Source of the DNA: Arthrobacter luteolus NBRC 107841
Lineage (GTDB): Bacteria; Actinomycetota; Actinomycetes; Actinomycetales; Micrococcaceae
Direction of reading: 5' to 3'
Length of the DNA stretch: 64,000 nt
NCBI RefSeq assembly: GCF_001552075.1
Contig: NZ_BCQM01000005.1
Coordinates: forward strand, 279,762 to 343,761
Shown piece by piece: positions 58,382 through 64,000 of this stretch; positions within the stretch are counted from its first letter, which is position 1, and each line of letters opens with the position of its first letter. Position numbers and translations under genes: made by a program. The notes under the pieces were generated by a model. The model was not told the origin of the DNA. It worked only from the letters and a program-made list of their open reading frames with translations, and searched no databases.

Positions 58382-61300
58382 TCAGCGGCGCATGTCTTGT
58401 CCGTCGAGGCTGCGTTCCTCGATCAGCCGGCCGCCCAGGATGCGTTCGATGGCCTTGCGGCCCACCAAACCCGAGTCCTCGAGAGTCACATCGTCGGCGC
58501 TTGGCACGTCTTCGATGTAGCCCAAGTCTACGTTGCCCCGTCCTGCGGCAGGCTGCGCCGTGCCATTGCGCTGGGCAGCTTCATTCAGCAGTTTCTGGTA
58601 CCGGCTGAGCGGGCGGTTACCTTGGTTCCCGGCCGGAGCTGCCGGTGCTTCTGCTGTCTGGGCCCGGGCCGGCTGCGGTGCTGTCCGAGCGGGCGCCTGC
58701 ATCGTCTGCGCGCCGGATCGGTGTGTTGAAGATCCCGGTGCTGTGGAACCCTGTGCTGTGGAACTCTGCGCTGTGGAACCCTGTGCTGAGGATCCCTGTG
58801 CTGAGGACGCCTGCGCTGAGGATCCCTGTGCTGAGGACGCCTGCGCTGAGGATCCCGGCGCGGCGCTTCCGGGCGACCCGGCGGGGGTCCCGGCAGAAGA
58901 GCCCGCCGGAGCGCCTTGCCCGGTCCCCGGGCGGGCTGAAGCCTGTCCCCAGGACCCGGCGGCCTGCGCCGCGGGACGCGTGGAAGTGGTTCCGGCCCAG
59001 TTGGTGTTGGCCCACTCATCGTCGCTGACTGCACTGCTGACGTGGATGTCCTCAGGCGGTGCAGCAGTCTCCCAGGCGTTGCTCTCCGGCATATCCGCCG
59101 GATCGGAGGGCTCCTGCGGCCAATCATCGGGCAGCGGCGCCGCGGGGCGGGCTGCCTTGGGACGGGATGCCGCGGGGCCCCCCGCAGCAGCGCGGGCCGG
59201 GGCCGGCTCCGTGGCTGGCGGGGCTGTGGCGGGTTGAACCGTTGCAGAAACTGTGGCGGGCTGTGCGGCGGAAACGTCCGGCGCCTGCTGCGCTGCCGGA
59301 GCGCTCGGCGCGCTGAAACTACCCGGCGTGCGCTGTGCTTCTGGAGCACTCGGGTCGCTCTGCGCGCTGGAGGTACCCGGCGCGCGCTGGACGTCGGGAC
59401 GATCCGCCGCCTGTGACTGGGCGGGGCGTGCAGCAGCGCGGCTGGCCGCAGCACCGGCTTCGGCCGCCGGCTGTCCGTTCGATCCCCGGGGCGGTCCCGG
59501 CTGGGACGTGGGCTGGCCGGATGGGGAGCCGGGCTGTGATACCTGCTGACCCGTCTCCTGTGAGGAGGGAACGGATGGGGTGCCCGGATTGGACACCCGA
59601 CCCGTCTGCCGGGTGGGGTGATCGGCAGGAACGCTGGACTGAGGCGGGCGCTGGCCCGTTTCAGCCTGCGGGGATTGCGCCCCCTGCTGACCGGTCTGCC
59701 CGGCAGCCCGGGATGTGTCGGCTGATTCCTGCCGCTCCTGAGCTGCAGGCGCGCTGCTGTGGCCTGCCGGAACAGGGGCAGACGATGCGCCGCGCTGCGC
59801 CGGGGACACCTCGGACGTGGGCGCAGGCGCGCCTGCGGACACAGGTGCGGTGGCTCCTGTCGCGGACTGCTGGGGAGCCGGTGCCGGAACCTGTGCCGGC
59901 TGGTGAGGCCGGCTACCAGCTTTTGGGCCGGGTTCACCCGCTGCCGCGGTGCTGTCGTGGACCGCGTTGACCTGGCAATCCACTCCAAGGACCTGGTGGA
60001 TGGCCTTGCGGAGATTCTCCAGGTGATCGGGCCGGTTGAAGTTTGTTGCCGCGCCGGGGTTCGAGAACGCGAGTTCCAGGACCCGGCCGTCGAAGGCCCG
60101 CGGCGAGGCGTTCTTGCTGACGTTCAGCCAGGTCGCACGGCGGATGCTGGTGAGGGCATCCATGATCTCCGGCCAAGCCCGCCGGATCATTTCAATCTGT
60201 CCGCCGCCGCCGGTGCGGCTGGCCTCCTGCGGAGCAGGCTGACCGGGCTGGCCGGGCTGACCTGCTGCTGCCTGACCCGGCTGAGGTGCGGCTGCCTGGC
60301 CGGGCTGACCTGCTGCTGCAGTGCCCGGCTGGGAAGCTGCCGCGGGAGCCCCGGACGGTGCCACACCCTCACGGGTTTGCGGGGCTTGGCCCTGCGGGGC
60401 AGGTGCGGCGTCGCGGGAAGGCACTGATGCTGCGGGAGCCTGCTGCCCTGCAGAGGACGACTGGGACGACTGGGACGCCGGCCGGGCCGGAGGCTGAGCG
60501 GCGCCGGATCCATTGGTTTGGGGGTTCGAACCCTGCGCGCTCACGGCGCCGCTGGACCCAGCGGATTCAGGCGCGGGTGCCGGCTGGGCCGGAGGCTGCT
60601 GCTCGGCTGCCTCGCGGGAAACGTCGTCCCACGTCCGGCTCGATCCGCCGGAAGCAGCGGAGGCGCCGGCAGCAGACTGGCCGGCTGCCGGGGAGGACTG
60701 AACTGTGGGAGCAGGTGTCGCCCAGGTTCCGCCCCAGTCCGCTGCGGCTGGTGCGGATTCCACGGGAGCGGGCTGCGGTGCTTCCGGCTGGGAAGCCGCT
60801 GGTGCCGCTGCTGCGGGACGCTGTGCCGCCGTCGGGCGTTCAGCTGCTGGAGCAGACGCGGCCGGTGACCCCTGCACTGTCTCGCCGGCCGCATAGGCCG
60901 GGGCGCCGTCGCCGGCGTAGCTGAGCCGCCGTTCGAGCCGGTCCACGCGCGCAGCCGTGCCGCGCTCCGACTGGTCGGCTGCTGGCAGCAGGATCCTAGC
61001 GCAGAGCAGTTCCAGGTGCAGCCTCGGGGAGGTTGCGCCCGTCATCTCGGTCAGGGCGGTGTTCGTGATGTCGGCGGCGCGGGAAAGCTCGGCGCCGCCG
61101 AACTGGGCGGCCTGCGTGTGCATCCGGTTGATCTGGTCTTCGGGAACGCCGCGGAGTACGGCAGCTGCGCTGTCCGGCATCGCGTTGACCACAATGAGGT
61201 CGCGGAACCGCTCCAGCAGATCCTCAACGAAACGGCGGGGGTCCTGGCCGGTCTGGATCACGCGGTCAATGGCGCCGAAGACGGTGGTTGCATCACCGGC

Positions 61301-62077
61301 AGCGAAGGCATCAACGACGTCGTCGAGCAGCGCCACGTGGGTGTACCCCAGCAGGTTCACTGCCAGTTCGTAGTCCAGCCCGGATTCACCGGCACCGGCC
61401 ATCAGCTGGTCCAGAACGGACAGCGAGTCACGGACGGATCCGCCGCCGGCCCGGATGACCAGCGAGAGGACACCGGGGGCCACAGGCACGTTTTCCTGGC
61501 TGGCCAGCTTTTCCAGGTAGGCCAGCAGCGGTTCCGGGGGAACCAGGCGGAACGGATAGTGGTGGGTGCGGGACCGGATGGTGCCGATCACCTTGTCCGG
61601 TTCCGTGGTGGCAAAGATGAATTTGATGTGTTCCGGCGGCTCTTCGACGATCTTGAGCAGCGCGTTGAAGCCGGCCGAGGTGACCATGTGGGCTTCGTCA
61701 ATGATGAAGATCTTGTAGCGGTCGCGCACGGGGGCGAAGGTGGCCCGTTCGCGCAGGTCGCGGGCGTCGTCCACACCGCCGTGGCTGGCTGCGTCGATTT
61801 CGATGACGTCGAGGCTGCCGGAGCCGTTGCGGGCCAGTTCAACGCAGCTGTCGCACTTGCCGCACGGGGTCGGCGTCGGGCCCTCAGCGCAGTTCAGGCA
61901 CCTGGCCAGGATGCGGGCAGACGTAGTCTTGCCGCAGCCGCGCGGGCCGGAGAAAAGGTAGGCGTGGTTGACGCGGTTCTTTGAGAGGGCCGCCATCAGC
62001 GGCTCGGTGACATGCTCCTGGCCGATCACGTCCCCGAAGTTCTCGGGACGGTAGCGGCGGTAAAGGGCTGTACTCAC
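58382..62077 (-). CDS. dnaX: DNA polymerase III subunit gamma/tau with a very long tail
   Basis: DnaX is the clamp-loader ATPase of the replication machine. The GTG-initiated protein has 1231 residues. The N-terminal AAA+ part includes Walker A GPRGCGKTT (44-52), a zinc site with C63, C72, C75 and C78, IDEAHMVTSAGFNALLKIVEEPP, GGGSVRDSLSVLDQL. A domain with EMIRRAWPEIMDALTSIRRATWLNVSKNA follows near 635. Most of the rest (about 400-620 and 720-1180) is Pro/Ala/Ser/Gln-rich and low in complexity, with GSSAQ-type repeats near 1100. The end VTLEDSGLVGRKAIERILGGRLIEER is well formed. There is no ribosome site; TAGGGT seven bases upstream suggests a leaderless transcript. Confidence 0.95.
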   Translation of the reverse strand: MSTALYRRYRPENFGDVIGQEHVTEPLMAALSKNRVNHAYLFSGPRGCGKTTSARILARCLNCAEGPTPTPCGKCDSCVELARNGSGSLDVIEIDAASHGGVDDARDLRERATFAPVRDRYKIFIIDEAHMVTSAGFNALLKIVEEPPEHIKFIFATTEPDKVIGTIRSRTHHYPFRLVPPEPLLAYLEKLASQENVPVAPGVLSLVIRAGGGSVRDSLSVLDQLMAGAGESGLDYELAVNLLGYTHVALLDDVVDAFAAGDATTVFGAIDRVIQTGQDPRRFVEDLLERFRDLIVVNAMPDSAAAVLRGVPEDQINRMHTQAAQFGGAELSRAADITNTALTEMTGATSPRLHLELLCARILLPAADQSERGTAARVDRLERRLSYAGDGAPAYAAGETVQGSPAASAPAAERPTAAQRPAAAAPAASQPEAPQPAPVESAPAAADWGGTWATPAPTVQSSPAAGQSAAGASAASGGSSRTWDDVSREAAEQQPPAQPAPAPESAGSSGAVSAQGSNPQTNGSGAAQPPARPASQSSQSSSAGQQAPAASVPSRDAAPAPQGQAPQTREGVAPSGAPAAASQPGTAAAGQPGQAAAPQPGQAAAGQPGQPGQPAPQEASRTGGGGQIEMIRRAWPEIMDALTSIRRATWLNVSKNASPRAFDGRVLELAFSNPGAATNFNRPDHLENLRKAIHQVLGVDCQVNAVHDSTAAAGEPGPKAGSRPHQPAQVPAPAPQQSATGATAPVSAGAPAPTSEVSPAQRGASSAPVPAGHSSAPAAQERQESADTSRAAGQTGQQGAQSPQAETGQRPPQSSVPADHPTRQTGRVSNPGTPSVPSSQETGQQVSQPGSPSGQPTSQPGPPRGSNGQPAAEAGAAASRAAARPAQSQAADRPDVQRAPGTSSAQSDPSAPEAQRTPGSFSAPSAPAAQQAPDVSAAQPATVSATVQPATAPPATEPAPARAAAGGPAASRPKAARPAAPLPDDWPQEPSDPADMPESNAWETAAPPEDIHVSSAVSDDEWANTNWAGTTSTRPAAQAAGSWGQASARPGTGQGAPAGSSAGTPAGSPGSAAPGSSAQASSAQGSSAQASSAQGSSAQGSTAQSSTAQGSTAPGSSTHRSGAQTMQAPARTAPQPARAQTAEAPAAPAGNQGNRPLSRYQKLLNEAAQRNGTAQPAAGRGNVDLGYIEDVPSADDVTLEDSGLVGRKAIERILGGRLIEERSLDGQDMRR
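58731..58850. repeat. 15-bp tandem repeat in dnaX encoding GSSAQ/ASSAQ pentads
   Basis: Eight units of 15 bp (type GATCCCTGTGCTGAG, on the plus strand) are in frame and encode pentapeptides of the form x-Ser-Ser/Thr-Ala-Gln in the DnaX tail. Alternate units differ at fixed positions, which suggests duplication of a 30-bp pair. Confidence 0.85.
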
Positions 62078-62084
62078 AGATAGA

Positions 62085-62090
62085 ACCCTA
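62085..62090 (-). promoter_or_regulatory. -10 element of the leaderless dnaX promoter
   Basis: TAGGGT on the minus strand lies seven bases from the GTG start at 62077. No Shine-Dalgarno is present. Confidence 0.45.
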
Positions 62091-62162
62091 TCGGTTGGCG
62101 CTGACGGTTCGCATCCGGTCCCGGGGCGGGGCAAAGGCCGCCGTTTCCGGATAAATTAAAGA

Positions 62163-62247
62163 CCCCCCATGCACCTGCCAGAGCCCGCTTACCCTTGCTA
62201 CCTTCCGGTCCTGGGGGAGTTCACAGGATGACACCACATGAGGGGCC
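62163..62247 (-). ncRNA. ffs: small signal recognition particle RNA (4.5S-type)
   Basis: Read on the minus strand, the invariant SRP apical core is present: AGGACCGGAAGGTAGCAAGG followed by GTAAGCGGGC. The outer ends pair: CCCCTCATGT near 62245 with GCATGGGGGG near 62165, forming the closing helix of a hairpin RNA of about 85 bases. It is the small bacterial type without an Alu domain and guides the Ffh protein. A T-rich stretch (CTTTAATTTA) follows as its terminator. It lies upstream of dnaX on the same strand. Confidence 0.93.
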
Positions 62248-62572
62248 GCCAACAAGTCTACCCGATTTTTCGCCTGCCCATTCCGGGGTGGTTGGCGGGT
62301 TGGCAGGTGGCCGGAATGGGGCGGAAATCTGGCCTGATCGTTTGTCAGGGGACCGGTGCCCGACGCCGGCTCCTAGGTTCCGGCGACGGGCGCGGTCCGG
62401 CGGGGGCTGGCGCTTCCTGCGGTGGGCGCCGGGGTTCCTGCGACGGGCGCGTGCCTGCGGCGGACGCCGGGGGTTCCTGTAGTGGCTGGCGCTTCCTGCG
62501 ACGGGCGCGTTCCTGCAGTGGCTGGCGCTGCTGCCGGTCCTGGCATGTTGGTTGGGTTGGGTGGGTTGGGTG

Positions 62573-62604
62573 GTGTCTTGGTGTCTTGGTGTCTTGGTGT
62601 CTTG
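62573..62604. repeat. 8-bp tandem repeat, four perfect copies
   Basis: GTGTCTTG is repeated four times without change. It follows a GGTTGGGTTGGGTGGGTTGG stretch that could form a G-quadruplex on the plus strand. Confidence 0.85.
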
Positions 62605-63276
62605 GGGCGTGGGTGCCGTTGAGCAGTTATGCAGTGATGCGTTGATGGGTGGGTGTGTGGAGGTTTGGGTGGGCCTCGATCTCGGCGGTGCCCCGCCCGT
62701 GCGGCTGCTGCCCGGAGTACGAGTGACTGCCCTATATAGGGGATGTCTGGGGAGTTTGGATTCGTGGTGCGCGGACGGCAGTCAGGTTTGCCAGACGAGG
62801 CTGGATCGGACGAGACAGATCGGGCGCCGGGGCCGGGGGAGAGCCGGGTGATGGCGGGCCGGGCGACGGCGGCGCCGTAGGGATGCGGGATGCGGGACGC
62901 TATTCGCGCCCGGAGTAAAGATCCCACGGACCTTCTACGCGGGGAGGTAAGAACGGAGGCCAGCACCTTCCTCTCTTTTCGACCCTGATGGAACACCCTC
63001 TATCTGGAAACCCCCTATGTGGAACCCCTATCCCTATGTGGAACCCCCCTATTTGGTGCTGAACGTCGTGCGCGACCTTTGCGCGGCGCTCGGCACGTGC
63101 GCTTGGGGGCAGGGGCAGGCTTCCCTCTCCGTCTCCCTCTCTGTCCCGCTCCTCTCTGCCGCTCCCTCTCCCCGTCGGGCCCTTTCTCTCGACCCCTCTC
63201 TCTGTTGGATCCGGGGCCCATGCCTTCCACCCCCCATACTTTCCACCCCCTTGTCTTCCTATATAGGCACCCCCGC

Positions 63277-63360
63277 CTATAGGCACCCCCCACCTATAGG
63301 CACCCCCCACCTATAGGCACCCCCCACCTATAGGCACCCCCCACCTATAGGCACCCCCGC
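63277..63360. repeat. 17-bp tandem array, five copies
   Basis: CTATAGGCACCCCCCAC repeats at 63277, 63294, 63311, 63328 and 63345 with a strict 17-bp period. A diverged copy (CTATATAGGCACCCCCGC) lies just upstream. Each copy holds CTATAG and a C run, so the minus strand has spaced G6 tracts that could form quadruplexes. Confidence 0.9.
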
Positions 63361-63590
63361 CGTGGGCGCCCCCGCAAAGTTGTAGACCGCCCCACAAAGT
63401 GGCTCTATAGAGGGGCGCTCCATATAGGGAGACCGTCTTGGCTCATCCAGAGAGCTTGACCAGGACCGACCAGGGCCGGGAGAACCAAGACACGGCATGC
63501 AGGAATGCCGTTCGTAGCCGTCTTCCGTGGATGGGTAACGGAGCGTTTCCGGCCAGTTCTGCGACGTGGTGCAGGACACCTTGATTCGAT

Positions 63591-63619
63591 TTGCACGCCC
63601 GCCCGGCGCCGTGTAATGT
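63591..63619 (+). promoter_or_regulatory. rRNA operon promoter P1
   Basis: TTGCAC (63591-63596), a 17-base spacer and TAATGT (63614-63619) form a good sigma-70-type promoter pointing to the rRNA leader. Confidence 0.75.
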
Positions 63620-63803
63620 TTTCTGAGTCGCCGCGGCCGGGACGCTGAGAAAGCGCCCGAAGCATGGCGGCCAAACCCCAACTTCCTTTCGATGGTGGAT
63701 CTGCTGCGCGCCTTGTGTGCCGGCGGGAAAGCCTGACAATGAATGCTGGGTTCGGACAGCCGGTTTGAACGGTTCGGAACGATTTCCACGGAAATCCGCC
63801 GAA

Positions 63804-63832
63804 TTGCAAAAACCGGAAAGATGAAATAGAAT
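63804..63832 (+). promoter_or_regulatory. rRNA operon promoter P2
   Basis: TTGCAA (63804-63809), a 17-base spacer and TAGAAT (63827-63832) form a second strong promoter about 210 bases after P1, in an AT-richer stretch. Confidence 0.8.
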
Positions 63833-63913
63833 TATGAAACACCGCAGCGGTGCGAAAAGAAAGACATTGATCCGGAAACGGAATGGTTTTTCTGAGTAGA
63901 CCGGATGCGACTG

Positions 63914-63936
63914 TTGTTTGAGAACTCAATAGTGTG
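63914..63936 (+). promoter_or_regulatory. rRNA leader antitermination element (boxA type)
   Basis: TTGTTTGAGAACTCAATAG and the following TGTG match the conserved antitermination element in actinobacterial 16S leaders. Together with the tandem promoters it shows that a plus-strand rRNA operon starts at the right edge; the 16S gene itself lies beyond 64000. Confidence 0.85.
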
Positions 63937-64000
63937 CCAAGTTTATTGATACCAATTATTTTGATTGGTTGAATTGGCTGTCCCGCCCACCCCGTGGGCT

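Larger units (their letters stand above)
62250..63590. other. long non-coding, repeat-rich intergenic region
   Basis: About 1.3 kb between the SRP RNA and the rRNA promoters holds no gene I can support. The open frames here are rich in Arg/Gly/Pro and repeat-driven. It contains irregular 18-21-bp repeats of a TTCCTGCGACGGGCGCG type (about 62412-62535), an 8-bp tandem repeat (62573-62604), CTATGTGGAACCC-type repeats (63000-63050) and the 17-bp array at 63277-63360. A small CGGCAT/ATGCCG hairpin lies at 63494-63511. Confidence 0.6.

Noticed and set aside
62373..63310. Open frames on both strands in the repeat-rich intergenic region
   Set aside because: Their proteins are Arg/Pro/Gly-rich and follow the DNA repeats, overlap each other in many frames and lack ribosome sites.
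63277..63360. A CRISPR array
   Set aside because: The units are directly adjacent with no unique spacers and no cas genes are nearby; it is a simple tandem repeat.

Overview
This window looks like chromosome from a high-GC actinobacterium, most likely an Arthrobacter-type member of the Micrococcaceae. The reasons are very high GC with GC-rich third positions, many GTG and leaderless starts, a split purS-purQ-purL operon, a very long DnaX next to the small SRP RNA, a LysC with an internal beta-subunit start, SAM-IV riboswitches, and an actinobacterial rRNA leader at the right edge. The genus is an inference. No insertion sequence, prophage, CRISPR array or tRNA was seen.

Layout. 0.2-11.9 kb is mostly housekeeping: purA, an alcohol dehydrogenase, a nitrilase-family hydrolase, an amino-acid permease, an ECF-type sigma factor with a membrane partner, and O-acetylhomoserine sulfhydrylase overlapped by a CoA-binding-fold gene. 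11.9-16.9 kb is a minus-strand operon: SAM-I riboswitch, SsuB/SsuA/SsuC-like ABC transporter, then acetyl-CoA synthetase. 17.0-25.5 kb is a seven-gene glycerol-3-phosphate operon (MFS transporter, glpK, glpD, AGPS-like FAD oxidase, GlpP antiterminator, ABM-domain protein, alcohol dehydrogenase). Its first gene is preceded by a promoter and, almost at once, by an intrinsic terminator, as expected for GlpP-controlled antitermination. 25.5-46.1 kb carries three more SAM riboswitches on the plus strand (SAM-IV, SAM-I, SAM-IV). Each heads genes for flavin-dependent monooxygenases of the DszA/DmoA type, acyl-CoA-dehydrogenase-fold oxygenases of the DszC/SfnB type, or a methionine-type ABC transporter. 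Between them lie an SDR/TetR pair, a LysR-controlled MBL hydrolase/MFS pair, an alpha/beta hydrolase, two SMR efflux proteins and small conserved genes.

46.1-62.3 kb returns to core functions: purL-purQ-purS, an OhrR-type regulator, lysC, an ABC exporter with an MBL hydrolase, recR, dnaX and the SRP RNA. 62.3-63.6 kb is about 1.3 kb of non-coding, repeat-rich DNA. It is followed by two good tandem promoters and the antitermination element of an rRNA operon whose 16S gene should start just past the right edge.

How the parts work together. The most distinctive system is a SAM-responsive sulfur-scavenging regulon: two unrelated riboswitch classes, four copies in about 27 kb, controlling uptake and oxidative C-S cleavage of organosulfur compounds. 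Low SAM should switch on import and desulfurisation. The substrates cannot be read from sequence. The second distinctive system is the GlpP/leader-terminator glycerol-3-phosphate operon, a regulatory logic best known from Bacillus.
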